Source of the DNA: Halomonas sp. 707D7
Lineage (GTDB): Bacteria > Pseudomonadota > Gammaproteobacteria > Pseudomonadales > Halomonadaceae
Length of the DNA: 40,622 nt
Direction of reading: 5' to 3'
Assembly (NCBI RefSeq): GCF_024158715.1
Contig: NZ_JAMZBC010000010.1
Coordinates: 1 to 40,622, forward strand
This document shows positions 16,735 to 24,931 of this stretch, one piece after another; the stretch's first letter is position 1, and every line of letters begins with the position of its first letter. The notes below the pieces were generated by a model. That model did not search any database. It was not told where the DNA came from and saw only the letters and a list, made by a program, of their open reading frames with translations. The translations under genes and the position numbers were made by a program.

Positions 16735-17715
16735 TCATTTCTCCACCGGGCTCACCAGCAGCGCGGCCCGCGCGCCTATTTCCACCCGGGCGTTGGGAAA
16801 CACCACGCGCAGCGGCGTCTCGCCCACCACGAAGTCGCCCGCCTGGGCGTCGCTGGCAAGCTTGGTGCCCGGCGCGAAGGGAGTGAAGTTCGCCACGTCT
16901 TCGGCAAAGCACAGCGTGAAATCCTCGCAGGTGCGCAAGAGTTCGTGCTCGACGCGAAAGAAGGCGAGGGGGGCCGTCGAGCTCGACGCGGGAAGTTCCC
17001 CGGCGCCGAGGGTCGCGATCAGCGCGAGCATGGGAGCCAGCGCTGCCAGATCGTTATGGCCGAAGGGAGCGACGCGGCCCAGCTCGAAGGTGAAGGCCTG
17101 GGCGCCGTGGTAGTGGCGACTGTAGTGGGAGAACGTGTGGCTGTGCTGATGCTGGTGCAGCACCGCCTGCATGTCGGCACCGGCCAGCCACGCCCACTGG
17201 CGCGCCTCGGTGGAGGTATCGCTGAAAGGCTCAACCACGAAGCGCGGGTAGAGGCTCTGGCGAATCGCCGTGTGCAGATCGTAGTGCAGGCGGGCGCGCC
17301 CGGCGTTGCGCGCGAAGAAGGCGTCCACCTCGGCCATCAGCAACCGCGCCCGGTCCGGTTCGTCGCCGTCACGGTCTAACTCGCGAAAAAACAATCGGTT
17401 GAGATTGGTCGTGACGAATCGGGTCTGCGCCTTCAAGGCGGGTATATTGCCCAGAATCACCAGTACCGGCGCACCCAGGCGCTGTGTGCCCGCTTCCAGC
17501 GCACACAGCCACTGCCCGAGCAGCTCCACCGGCGCGGTTTCATTGCCGTGAAGGGCGGCGGAAAAGATACAGGCGTGGGCGTTTTCGCCGATATGGTCGG
17601 GAACGAGCTCCAGCACGCCCGGTGCTCGCAGTTGATAGCGGCCGCCTTCGAGGCGGCCTTCGCGCGTGCCAGGCGTTTGATCGTCGAGGGTCCAGTCGAG
17701 CCACTGACCGAGCAT
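16735..17715 (-). CDS. astE: Succinylglutamate desuccinylase (AstE), last step of the AST arginine pathway
   Basis: A 326-residue zinc hydrolase that splits N-succinylglutamate into succinate and glutamate. Zinc ligands are visible as H56 and E59 (HGNE) and H148 (HYDLHTA), and the catalytic glutamate is E211 (TFELG). The length fits the family (about 320-330). A segment at residues 187-203 carries seven histidines in 17 positions, which is unusual. The other AST genes (astCADB) are not here. Instead astE lies upstream of, and in line with, the arginine-type ABC transporter. This recalls the Pseudomonas aot operon, where an AstE-related gene (aotO) is embedded. The ATG at 17715 follows CAGGGA, somewhat distant. 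Confidence 0.92.
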   Translation of the reverse strand: MLGQWLDWTLDDQTPGTREGRLEGGRYQLRAPGVLELVPDHIGENAHACIFSAALHGNETAPVELLGQWLCALEAGTQRLGAPVLVILGNIPALKAQTRFVTTNLNRLFFRELDRDGDEPDRARLLMAEVDAFFARNAGRARLHYDLHTAIRQSLYPRFVVEPFSDTSTEARQWAWLAGADMQAVLHQHQHSHTFSHYSRHYHGAQAFTFELGRVAPFGHNDLAALAPMLALIATLGAGELPASSSTAPLAFFRVEHELLRTCEDFTLCFAEDVANFTPFAPGTKLASDAQAGDFVVGETPLRVVFPNARVEIGARAALLVSPVEK

Positions 17716-17797
17716 GAAAAAAGTCCCTGTTGTCGTTCATTGTTGGAACATGCAGGTGTATCACGCGGCTCGATCTGGCTCAAAAGCGGCGTCGTCT

Positions 17798-17828
17798 GGC
17801 TATAAATAACACGGGCGAGGCTATAAAT
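17798..17828 (-). repeat. Two perfect 10-bp direct repeats, 21-bp period, upstream of astE
   Basis: GGCTATAAAT occurs at 17798-17807 and 17819-17828 (ATTTATAGCC on the astE strand). The 21-bp period equals that of tandem ARG boxes and of the repeats before aotP, though the sequence differs. It lies 83-113 bases upstream of the astE start. Confidence 0.4.
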
Positions 17829-17837
17829 GCGCACATG

Positions 17838-17866
17838 AAAACGCCCCTTCCCGAAGAAAGAGGCGT
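17838..17866 (-). terminator. Intrinsic terminator after the hemerythrin gene
   Basis: On the minus strand ACGCCTCTTTC pairs with GAAGGGGCGT (one bulge) around a TTCGG loop and runs into TTTTC (complement of 17838-17841). It lies 20 bases beyond the hemerythrin stop. Confidence 0.75.
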
Positions 17867-17886
17867 CGTCATAAGACTTGCTGGCA

Positions 17887-18327
17887 TCACTCGCCGCGCT
17901 GGCGCTGCATCTCGTCCTGGTACTCGTGGGCCAGCGACTGCTTCTGCTTCTCGGCAAGGCCTCGGCCGGCGAGCTGGAAGACCTCCTGCTCCTCCTCATC
18001 GAGGTGGTGGGTCACGAGGTGCTGGAGCTTCTTGGCATGCACCAGCCAGTTGCTGGCGCTGTAGTCGGTGTCGTCCAGAAGCTCGATGAGCTCGTCGATC
18101 TCGTGGTGCTCGGCCACGCTGTGGCGCGCCTTCTCCTGCGTCAGGTCGATGTCCATCATCGGAATATACAGCGCGCGCTCTTCGGCGTTGGCGTGGTACT
18201 TGAGCTCCGCGCGCACCTGTTGATAGAGCGTATCGCGCTCGCTGCTGTCGCCGTGGGTCTCCAGCAGCCGGGCAAGAAGATCCCGCTGAATGTCATGGTC
18301 CTTGCGCAGTGCTTCGAAAATCGTCAT
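17887..18327 (-). CDS. Hemerythrin HHE-domain protein
   Basis: A 146-residue, largely helical protein. The di-iron pattern is visible: H11 (RKDH), H45 with E49 (YHANAEE), H74/H75 (EHHE) and H107/H108 with the acidic stretch LDEEEQEVF. Bacterial single-domain hemerythrins bind oxygen or nitric oxide, or take part in iron or oxidative-stress responses; the exact role here is unknown. The start ATG 18327 has an AAGGAG site 7 bases upstream. It is divergent from wrbA, another redox-stress protein, across a 175-base spacer, so shared control is possible. Confidence 0.88.
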   Translation of the reverse strand: MTIFEALRKDHDIQRDLLARLLETHGDSSERDTLYQQVRAELKYHANAEERALYIPMMDIDLTQEKARHSVAEHHEIDELIELLDDTDYSASNWLVHAKKLQHLVTHHLDEEEQEVFQLAGRGLAEKQKQSLAHEYQDEMQRQRGE

Positions 18328-18449
18328 TACCCGCTCCTTGGTTTGATGCACGATCGGTCGTCTAGAAAATTAGTTCGCAACCCGGGAAAGTGCAAGGCGC
18401 CGCATCGAGCACCGCGCGGGACGAAAACGGTGCCAACGTGCGTCGATGG

Positions 18450-18458
18450 GCTAGGCTT
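18450..18458 (+). promoter_or_regulatory. Possible sigma-S-like -10 element for wrbA
   Basis: GCTAGGCTT matches the sigma-S extended -10 pattern (G/T-CTAYACTT) at 7 of 9 positions, 45 bases before the wrbA start. E. coli wrbA is in the stationary-phase regulon, which gives some support. No clear -35 accompanies it. Confidence 0.25.
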
Positions 18459-18502
18459 GGAAGGTACCCGTTGTTTAACCCAGATCAACCAAGGAGAGAG
18501 CG

Positions 18503-19102
18503 ATGACAAAGGTATTGGTGCTGTACTACTCCATGTACGGCCACGTGGATACGCTGGCCGCCGCCGTGGCGGAAGGGGTCGGTGAGGTCGAGGGCGTCGA
18601 GGTGAGCGTCAAGCGCGTGCCGGAAACCATGCCGGAAGACGCCTACAAGAACGCCGGCGGCAAGCAGGACTTCACGACCCCGGAAGCGACGCCGGGCGAA
18701 CTCGCCGACTATGATGCCATCATCGTCGGCACGCCCACTCGCTTTGGCAACATGGCAGGCCAAATGCGCACCTTCTTCGACCAGACCGGCGGACTGTGGG
18801 CGAAAGGCACGCTGCGCGGCAAGGTCGCCAGCGTGTTCACCTCCACCGGTACCGGCGGTGGCGAGGAGATGACGATCACCTCCACCTGGACGACGCTTGC
18901 CCACCACGGCATGGTCATCGTGCCCGTCGGCTACGGCATCGAGGAGCAGTTCGACATTTCCGAAGTCAGCGGCGGCAACCCCTACGGCGCCGCGACCATC
19001 GCCGGCGGCGACGGCTCCCGCCAGCCAAGCGAGCGCGAGCTCAAGCTGGCGCGCTTCCAAGGCAAACTGGTGGCGCAGACCACGGTGAAACTGAAAAGTT
19101 AA
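18503..19102 (+). CDS. wrbA: NAD(P)H:quinone oxidoreductase, WrbA type
   Basis: A 199-residue flavodoxin-fold protein that reduces quinones by two electrons with FMN and NAD(P)H, avoiding semiquinone radicals. The FMN phosphate loop is YYSMYGH near the N-terminus. The family signature [20 protein letters not shown] follows, then [12 protein letters not shown]. The length is standard. The start ATG 18503 has AAGGAGAGAGCG directly upstream. It is a single gene, ended by the hairpin at 19133 and divergent from the hemerythrin gene. Confidence 0.95.
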   Translation: MTKVLVLYYSMYGHVDTLAAAVAEGVGEVEGVEVSVKRVPETMPEDAYKNAGGKQDFTTPEATPGELADYDAIIVGTPTRFGNMAGQMRTFFDQTGGLWAKGTLRGKVASVFTSTGTGGGEEMTITSTWTTLAHHGMVIVPVGYGIEEQFDISEVSGGNPYGAATIAGGDGSRQPSERELKLARFQGKLVAQTTVKLKS

Positions 19103-19132
19103 TGCTTTCGAATATTCTGTGAGTGCTTCAAG

Positions 19133-19157
19133 GAGCGCCCATTGTGGCGCTCTTTTT
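19133..19157 (+). terminator. Intrinsic terminator after wrbA
   Basis: GAGCGCC (19133-19139) pairs with GGCGCTC (19146-19152) around a 6-base loop, followed by five T. The T run overlaps the stop codon of the convergent gntR-type gene (19156-19158), marking a tight junction with the catabolic island. Confidence 0.9.
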
Positions 19158-19830
19158 AACGTCCATTAAAGCGCGCCAAACTGAGGTAGCGTTCCTTCGA
19201 GGGCTGCAGGTGCTGCCGGCAAAGAGTACAAAGCTGCTCTCGGTTTTGTTTTTGCAAGGCATCGATTATCGCGAAGTGCTCGTCGCAGGCGCGCTGAAGG
19301 CTGGCCGGGTCGGACATTGCAACGAAACGGATCGAGTGCGCCTTCTGAGCGAACTCGTTGATGCACTCGGAAAGGTAGCTGTTACCAGTAGCGGAAAAGA
19401 GCGTGCGATGAAAAGCGATATTCATCAGAAATACGCGATGCAGGTCTTGTTGTTCAACTGCCTTGGCATACTGCTCTTGAATCTCAATGAGGTCCTTCAG
19501 GATCGTTTCCTTGAGCGGTAGCGCGATCGACTGCGCGCCGGCGGTTTCGAGTAACTCGCGCATGGCGTAGAGCTGCTCTACTTCCTCCGGAGTATAAGTC
19601 TTGACGAACGCGCCACGATTCTTGATGCGCTCCACCAAACCAATGGTTTCCAAGTGAAACAGAGCCTGGCGGACGACATGGCGCTTAGAATTGAAGCGTT
19701 CGATAAGGTCTTCCTCGACCAAACGTTCTCTAGGGCTCAATCTACCCAGCACGATGTCCTCTTCGATAGCTTCGACAATATGGTCGGTACCTACCGTTGT
19801 AGACGGTGCAGTGGCTTTTTTGTCTTTCAT
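19156..19830 (-). CDS. GntR-family regulator with FCD domain
   Basis: A 224-residue regulator. The winged helix-turn-helix covers about residues 15-78 (LVEEDLIERFNSKRHVVRQA, LFHLETIGLVERIKNRGAF). It is followed by an FCD effector domain with probable metal/ligand residues N137, H141, H185 and H207. FCD regulators usually repress sugar-acid or organic-acid genes and release DNA on binding the ligand. The start at 19830 gives a normal N-terminus but has no good ribosome site; 28 extra upstream residues are possible but unlikely. It lies downstream of the dehydratase gene on the same strand and is the likely local regulator of the island. The operator candidate is the palindrome at 21732-21749. 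Confidence 0.88.
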   Translation of the reverse strand: MKDKKATAPSTTVGTDHIVEAIEEDIVLGRLSPRERLVEEDLIERFNSKRHVVRQALFHLETIGLVERIKNRGAFVKTYTPEEVEQLYAMRELLETAGAQSIALPLKETILKDLIEIQEQYAKAVEQQDLHRVFLMNIAFHRTLFSATGNSYLSECINEFAQKAHSIRFVAMSDPASLQRACDEHFAIIDALQKQNREQLCTLCRQHLQPSKERYLSLARFNGR

Positions 19831-19870
19831 AGATAGTCGTTTATATCCCTGCCATGAAATCTTGGTCGGT

Positions 19871-19906
19871 ATGGTCGATACCTTCCGGAAAGAAAGTATC
19901 GACCAT
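19871..19906. repeat. 11-bp perfect inverted repeat between dehydratase and gntR genes
   Basis: ATGGTCGATAC (19871-19881) and GTATCGACCAT (19896-19906) are separated by 14 bases that contain the palindrome TTCCGGAA. There is no T run, so it is not a typical terminator. It could be an operator for autoregulation of gntR or an RNA stem-loop in the transcript. Confidence 0.6.
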
Positions 19907-19934
19907 GGTAGCAAGAACTCTTGAGCAGGCGTAG

Positions 19935-21674
19935 TTACTGGCCGCGAGGGACGCTAGCAGTGGTTTCGGGTCGACAGAATGCGAAATCGCAGCCTTGTTC
20001 GGCTTGAAGTATCTGCTCGAGAAACAGACGCCGATAACCCCTCTCTTTACTCGGCTCAATCCTCGGGGTAAGCGCTTCGCGCCGGGTCGCGAGTTCGTTC
20101 TCATCGACTTGCAGGTTCAAACGGCGCTCGGTCACGTTCAGTTCTATGAGGTCTCCATCTCTTATCAGGGCCAAGGGACCCATTTCGGCGGCTTCAGGTG
20201 AGATATGCAGCACAATGGTGCCAGCGGCGGTTCCGCTCATGCGCCCATCGGAAATACGCACCATGTCTTTCACACCTTGGGCAGCCAACTTTTTGGGGAT
20301 GGGAATATATCCTGCTTCCGGCATACCTGGTGCACCCTTGGGGCCGATGTTCTGCAGTACCAGCACGTCGTTTGCATTGACGTCCAGGTCTGGGTCATCG
20401 ATGCGTTTGGCCAGGTCTTCCAACCCTGTAAAAACGACCGCGCGCCCGGTATGGGTCATCAACTCGGATGAGGCAGCCGATTGCTTGATAATTGCGCCGT
20501 TTGGCGCGAGGTTGCCTTTTACAACGGCCATTCCTCCTTGAGCGTAAATGGGGTTCTCGGCGCTGCGAACGACTTGCTGATTGAGAATATGAGGGCTCGC
20601 CTCGAGATTCTCACCCAGCGTTTTGCCATTGATCGTCATCGCATCGAGGTGAAGCAGCGATTTGATCTCTCGAAGCAGTGCAGCCAGCCCGCCGGCCTGG
20701 TGCAGGTGCTCCATGTAGTGTTCCCCCGAGGGCTTGAGGTTCACCAGTACGGGTGTTTCTCGGCTCATGCGATCGAACTCATCCAGGTTGATGTCCAGTC
20801 CCAAACGCCCGGCGATGGCCGTCAGGTGAATAAGCCCATTGGTCGAGCCGCCCAATGCCAGTAAAACGCGCAGCGCATTTTCAAAGGAGGCCTCGGTCAT
20901 GATGCTTTGCGGAGTGATCTGCTCGATGGCCAATCGTACGGCCTCGGTGCCGGTTTGTTCTGCAATGCGATGGCGATCAGCGAATACCGCCGGTGCGGTT
21001 GCGCTTCCCGGCAACATCATACCCATGGCTTCGGCCACACAGGCCATGGTGCTAGCCGTACCCATCACCGAACAGGTGCCTACGGTAGGTACCAGCTTGT
21101 CGTTGACTTCACTGATTTCCTGATCGTCGATTTCCTGGCCCCGGTAAGCAGCCCAGTAGCGGCGGCAGTCCGTACAGGCGCCGACGCGGGTTCCCCGATG
21201 AGAGCCGCTGAGCATGGGGCCCGTTACCAATTGAATGGCTGGTACGTTGGCACTAGCGGCGGCCATTAACTGCGCGGGTACGGTCTTGTCGCAGCCACCG
21301 ATCAGCACGACCGCATCCATTGGCTGGGCGCGAATCATCTCTTCGGTATCCAGTGCCATCAGGTTGCGCAAGTACATACTGGTGGGGTGAGAAAACGATT
21401 CATGCAAGGAGATGGTCGGGAAATCCACTGGCAGTCCGCCAGCCAGCATGACGCCTCGCTTGACGCTATCGATTAGGCCCTCAACGTTGCCGTGGCAGGC
21501 ATTGTAACCGCTGTAGGTATTGGCAATTCCAATGACCGGGCGGGAAAGGGCATCGTCTGTATATCCCATCCCCTTGATAAATGCCTTGCGCAAGAATAGC
21601 GAAAAGCCTTCATCACCGTAATTCGTCAATCCCTTGCGCATTCCCTGGGAGTTGTCGTGGTTGTTTTTTGTCAT
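19935..21674 (-). CDS. IlvD/Edd-family sugar-acid dehydratase (arabinonate/xylonate dehydratase-like)
   Basis: A 579-residue dehydratase. Three iron-sulfur cysteines are visible as C60 (YNACHGN), C128 (GGCDKTVP) and C201 (VGTCSVMGTASTM), with K130. This arrangement, plus the extra GACTDCRRYW segment around residue 166-174, matches the [2Fe-2S] pentonate dehydratases such as L-arabinonate dehydratase more than DHAD or Edd. It would remove water from a 2,3-dihydroxy acid to give a 2-keto-3-deoxy acid. The substrate is not determined. It is divergent from the TTT transporter operon and is followed by the GntR regulator. The start ATG 21674 precedes a normal polar N-terminus. Confidence 0.88.
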   Translation of the reverse strand: MTKNNHDNSQGMRKGLTNYGDEGFSLFLRKAFIKGMGYTDDALSRPVIGIANTYSGYNACHGNVEGLIDSVKRGVMLAGGLPVDFPTISLHESFSHPTSMYLRNLMALDTEEMIRAQPMDAVVLIGGCDKTVPAQLMAAASANVPAIQLVTGPMLSGSHRGTRVGACTDCRRYWAAYRGQEIDDQEISEVNDKLVPTVGTCSVMGTASTMACVAEAMGMMLPGSATAPAVFADRHRIAEQTGTEAVRLAIEQITPQSIMTEASFENALRVLLALGGSTNGLIHLTAIAGRLGLDINLDEFDRMSRETPVLVNLKPSGEHYMEHLHQAGGLAALLREIKSLLHLDAMTINGKTLGENLEASPHILNQQVVRSAENPIYAQGGMAVVKGNLAPNGAIIKQSAASSELMTHTGRAVVFTGLEDLAKRIDDPDLDVNANDVLVLQNIGPKGAPGMPEAGYIPIPKKLAAQGVKDMVRISDGRMSGTAAGTIVLHISPEAAEMGPLALIRDGDLIELNVTERRLNLQVDENELATRREALTPRIEPSKERGYRRLFLEQILQAEQGCDFAFCRPETTASVPRGQ

Positions 21675-21719
21675 GGCAAAACCCTCTTCACGGCGTATTA
21701 GTCAATGAATGGTTTTTTA

Positions 21720-21762
21720 ATTAATAATATTATTGACAATATTGTCAATGAAGAACTAGATT
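21720..21762. promoter_or_regulatory. Overlapping divergent promoters with an 18-bp perfect palindrome (operator)
   Basis: ATTGACAATATTGTCAAT (21732-21749) is a perfect palindrome. It contains a consensus TTGACA on the plus strand (21733-21738), followed after 18 bases by TAGATT (21757-21762). It also contains TTGACA on the minus strand (21748-21743), followed after 17 bases by ATTAAT (21725-21720). The two promoters overlap, so one bound repressor, most simply the GntR protein, would block both the dehydratase and the transporter transcripts. A second palindrome, AATAATATTATT (21723-21734), abuts it. Confidence 0.65.
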
Positions 21763-21840
21763 TTTTCAGGCATGCCAAGCAGAACGTACAACGCATACCG
21801 CATGAGTGACCTCACAAATACGACAAACAAGGTGGTTATC

Positions 21841-22806
21841 ATGAAGTACAAACTACTCTCCACATCCCTATTTGCCGCAGTAACGGTTATCCCATTGAGT
21901 GCCAGCGCCCAATACTCGGTATCTGATGAAATTCGTGTATTACAAGGGTTTCAGGCCGGTGGTGGTAGCGATGCACTCGCACAACTGGTGCACCCTCACC
22001 TCAGAGAAATTCTCGGGGTCAATTTCGTCAACGAATATATTCCCGGGGCGACCGGCGCCATTGCCTGGACTCGCCTGGTACACCAATCGCCCAAGGATGG
22101 CACAGTCGTAAGTATCACCAATACGCCAATGTTAATGACTAATTACATCATCAATGATTCGATTTCCTATAGCATTGAAGAGCTTACGCCCATTGCCAAT
22201 GTCGTGACCGATCCGGGTATCATCGTGGTTCATCCAGACAGCCCTTATGAAACCGTGGAAGATTTATTCGCCGCGGCAGAAGAGAACCCGGGACGCATCA
22301 CCATCGGTAACTCTGGAGTCGGCGGCGACGACTACTTCTCTACCATCATGGTGGAGCGAGCTACGGGTCTGGATTTCGAACTCGTTCCCTTCGCCGGTGA
22401 CGGTCCTTCTGCCACCGCAGCCATGGGCGGTCAGATCGATGCATCCTTCAATAATGTCGGCATCGTATATGGTCACCTACAAGCCAATAGCTTGCGTCCT
22501 CTCGCAGTGTTTACCGAAGAGCGCCTGCCGATGCTACCGGACGTTCCCACCTTGAAAGAGGTCGGTTATGACGTGGTGAACGGCTCATCGCGCGGGTATA
22601 GCGCGCCAGCAGGCATCCCTGATGAAGCACGCGACCAGCTCATTGCTGCTTTCGAGGAGTTGGCCACCAACGAGGAGTTTCTGCAGCAGGCCGAAGATCG
22701 CGCGTTCTACATCGATATCGTTACCGGTAATGACTACATGGAAATGATGCAGAACATGGAAAGAGCCTTCGGTGATATCTGGGCCGAGGTCGAAGACGAC
22801 GTCTGA
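21841..22806 (+). CDS. tctC: Tripartite tricarboxylate transporter substrate-binding protein (TctC/Bug family)
   Basis: A 321-residue protein with a signal peptide (residues 1-23, ending ASA-QY). The mature protein shows the Bug fold motifs VLQGFQAGGGSDALAQL and NEYIPGATGAIAWTRL early, VGSS-type ligand contacts replaced by ITIGNSGVGGDD, and GGQIDASFNNVG later. It would bind an organic acid in the periplasm and hand it to the TctB-TctA membrane complex encoded next. The start ATG 21841 follows AAGGTGG; an upstream frame (from 21772) is rejected because it precedes the signal peptide. It is the first gene of the plus-strand island operon. The ligand cannot be named from sequence; the downstream enzymes suggest a sugar acid. 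Confidence 0.92.
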   Translation: MKYKLLSTSLFAAVTVIPLSASAQYSVSDEIRVLQGFQAGGGSDALAQLVHPHLREILGVNFVNEYIPGATGAIAWTRLVHQSPKDGTVVSITNTPMLMTNYIINDSISYSIEELTPIANVVTDPGIIVVHPDSPYETVEDLFAAAEENPGRITIGNSGVGGDDYFSTIMVERATGLDFELVPFAGDGPSATAAMGGQIDASFNNVGIVYGHLQANSLRPLAVFTEERLPMLPDVPTLKEVGYDVVNGSSRGYSAPAGIPDEARDQLIAAFEELATNEEFLQQAEDRAFYIDIVTGNDYMEMMQNMERAFGDIWAEVEDDV

Positions 22807-22843
22807 TCCGTACGGACATCATGACAACAACGGGAGTGTTGAA

Positions 22844-23314
22844 ATGAACTGGAGTCGTCTGTCGCTGGGCGTGTTCGGTGTGGGGCTTGCACTGTTCTTT
22901 TTTATCAACAACCTGGCGTACCCCGCGCGGGCGGCTCAGATGCCGCTGATCTTCTCGACGGCGGTAGGCCTATTGGCGGTTGCCCTGATCGCTCAGGAAG
23001 TATGGGCCGCTCGAAAAAGAACTCAATTGGTCAATGCAGAAGGTAGCGGCGTCGACTCAGGTGCCTCCCCTCCAGCGCAGGGTTATATAAAGGCGTTCGG
23101 TATCTTTCTTCTCGCATTGGTGTACGCCTACAGCATCGGCATCGTGGGTTATTTCATTGCATCAGCCGCGTTCATGGCAGCCGCGCTCATGGTCGTGCGG
23201 GAAGTCAGCATCAAGTACGCCTTGATAGGTACGTCAGCGCTGCTGGGAACGATCGGCGTGGTGTTTTTTTACTTTCTTGGCCTGAACATGCCTGCGCTTC
23301 CCACCTTTTTATAA
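22844..23314 (+). CDS. tctB: Tripartite tricarboxylate transporter small membrane subunit (TctB)
   Basis: A 156-residue protein with four hydrophobic segments (about residues 6-24, 31-50, 83-110 and 115-150), the normal topology and length of TctB. The central polar loop (about 55-78) is the variable region of the family. It partners the large subunit encoded 39 bases downstream. The start ATG 22844 has GGGAG at about 7 bases; a 24-residue extension overlapping tctC is rejected. Confidence 0.88.
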   Translation: MNWSRLSLGVFGVGLALFFFINNLAYPARAAQMPLIFSTAVGLLAVALIAQEVWAARKRTQLVNAEGSGVDSGASPPAQGYIKAFGIFLLALVYAYSIGIVGYFIASAAFMAAALMVVREVSIKYALIGTSALLGTIGVVFFYFLGLNMPALPTFL

Positions 23315-23353
23315 CAATCGTTCTATAACAACGTTGAAACCACGGGGTGAGTC

Positions 23354-24871
23354 ATGGACCCAAGTTTGCTGTTAGCTGGCATCACGAACGTTCTGTCCTG
23401 GTCGAATCTGCTTCTGATTCTGGGTGGTACACTCATGGGAATGTTCGTGGGTGCCATGCCAGGGCTGTCCGCCACCATGGCGCTGGCGCTTCTATTGCCC
23501 ATCACGTTTAGTCTCGATCCCGCTTCGGGGCTGAGCATGTTGGCATCCCTCTACGTAGGCGCCTCTTATGGGGGCTCCATCGCGGCTATCTTGCTCAACA
23601 CACCAGGTACGCCCTCGGCGGCGGCCACTGTGCTGGATGGCTATCCTCTCTCGCAGCAGGGAAAAGCGGGTAAGGCTTTAGGCATATCGCTTTTTTCATC
23701 TTTCTGTGGCGGCTTGATGAGCGGGATCGCTCTGCTGGTGGCGGCACCGTTACTTGGCGTCATTGTACTCAAGTTCGGACCGGTGGAGCTTTTTGCGATC
23801 GCCGTGTTGGGTATCACGATCATCGGCTCGCTTTCCCAAGGCTCCGTCATATCCGGGCTTCTATCAGGAGGGCTTGGGCTACTAGTGAGTACGGTGGGTA
23901 TGGATTTGATCACCGGCACCCCCAGAATGACGTTTGGTGAAATCAATCTGTTTTCCGGCATCAGCTTTACAGTAGCTCTGATCGGACTTTTCTCGATTCC
24001 CCAGGCGCTGCTGCTTATCGAAAAAGCCGGGTTGGGTAAGAAAAAGGTCGCCAGTAAGGTGACCGATCGCATCATTCCACATTGGGTGGATATCAAAGGC
24101 TTGATGCCCAATATCAGCCGTTCGGGGGCCATCGGGATTCTCACCGGCCTGATTCCTGGTACCGGAGGTGATACCGCCAGCTGGTTTGCATACAACGAAG
24201 CCAAGCGCTTTGCCAAGGATAAAAGTCGCTTTGGTAAAGGGGATCTCGCGGGTCTATCGGCACCGGAAACGGCCAATAATGCCGTTGTCGGTGGGGCCTT
24301 GATACCCACCATTGCCTTGGGGATTCCAGGGAGTTCGTCTACCGCGATTCTGCTCGGGGCGCTCATGGTTCACGGAATCCTGCCCGGTCCGAACCTTCTT
24401 ACCGAGCACGGTGATGTGACTTACACGCTGATCTGGGCGGTAATTCTGGCGAACTTTGCGCTGCTGGCCGTGGGGCTTCTGTTCACCCGCATGTGTGTCG
24501 GGGTGACCAAGGTACCTGATGGATTCGTCGCCACAGCCATCATCATTTTATGCGTGGTGGGCTCATTTGCCATCAACAACAGTTTTTTCGATGTGGCACT
24601 GATGTTCGGCTTTGGTCTGTTTGGTTACTGGATGATCAAGGCTGGCATGGCCCCTGCACCCATGGTGGTCGGACTTATCCTGGGACCGGTTATGGAAACC
24701 AGCTACCAGCAATCCATGCTGATCGGTGGCAATAATCCCATGGTGTTCGTCAATAGTCCCATTGCTCTTACGCTGTTGTTGTTAGCGCTGTTCTCGGTGC
24801 TTCAAGCCACGCCCTTGTTCGGCACGCTGCGCAAGCGCCTCAAAAAACAATCCCATCAGCAGGCACGATAA
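23354..24871 (+). CDS. tctA: Tripartite tricarboxylate transporter large membrane subunit (TctA)
   Basis: A 505-residue permease with about 11-12 membrane segments. The family motifs are intact: GMFVGAMPGLSATMALALLL near residue 30, and YVGASYGGSIAAILLNTPG followed by TPSAAATVLDGYPL soon after. A second copy of the motif lies near GLIPGTGGDTASWFAYNEAK and ALGIPGSSSTAILLGAL. It is the channel subunit of a proton- or sodium-driven organic-acid importer. Order and spacing (tctC, tctB, tctA) are standard, so the transporter is complete. Confidence 0.94.
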   Translation: MDPSLLLAGITNVLSWSNLLLILGGTLMGMFVGAMPGLSATMALALLLPITFSLDPASGLSMLASLYVGASYGGSIAAILLNTPGTPSAAATVLDGYPLSQQGKAGKALGISLFSSFCGGLMSGIALLVAAPLLGVIVLKFGPVELFAIAVLGITIIGSLSQGSVISGLLSGGLGLLVSTVGMDLITGTPRMTFGEINLFSGISFTVALIGLFSIPQALLLIEKAGLGKKKVASKVTDRIIPHWVDIKGLMPNISRSGAIGILTGLIPGTGGDTASWFAYNEAKRFAKDKSRFGKGDLAGLSAPETANNAVVGGALIPTIALGIPGSSSTAILLGALMVHGILPGPNLLTEHGDVTYTLIWAVILANFALLAVGLLFTRMCVGVTKVPDGFVATAIIILCVVGSFAINNSFFDVALMFGFGLFGYWMIKAGMAPAPMVVGLILGPVMETSYQQSMLIGGNNPMVFVNSPIALTLLLLALFSVLQATPLFGTLRKRLKKQSHQQAR

Positions 24872-24931
24872 TGCTGCAAAAGACCGCAAAAATCGGTCGT
24901 CATCCTTCGGTCAATAACAAGAGAGGACTCA

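Noticed and set aside
24882-24898. GACCG/CGGTC hairpin between tctA and the next gene
   Set aside because: 5-bp stem with an A-rich loop and no T run; expected by chance.
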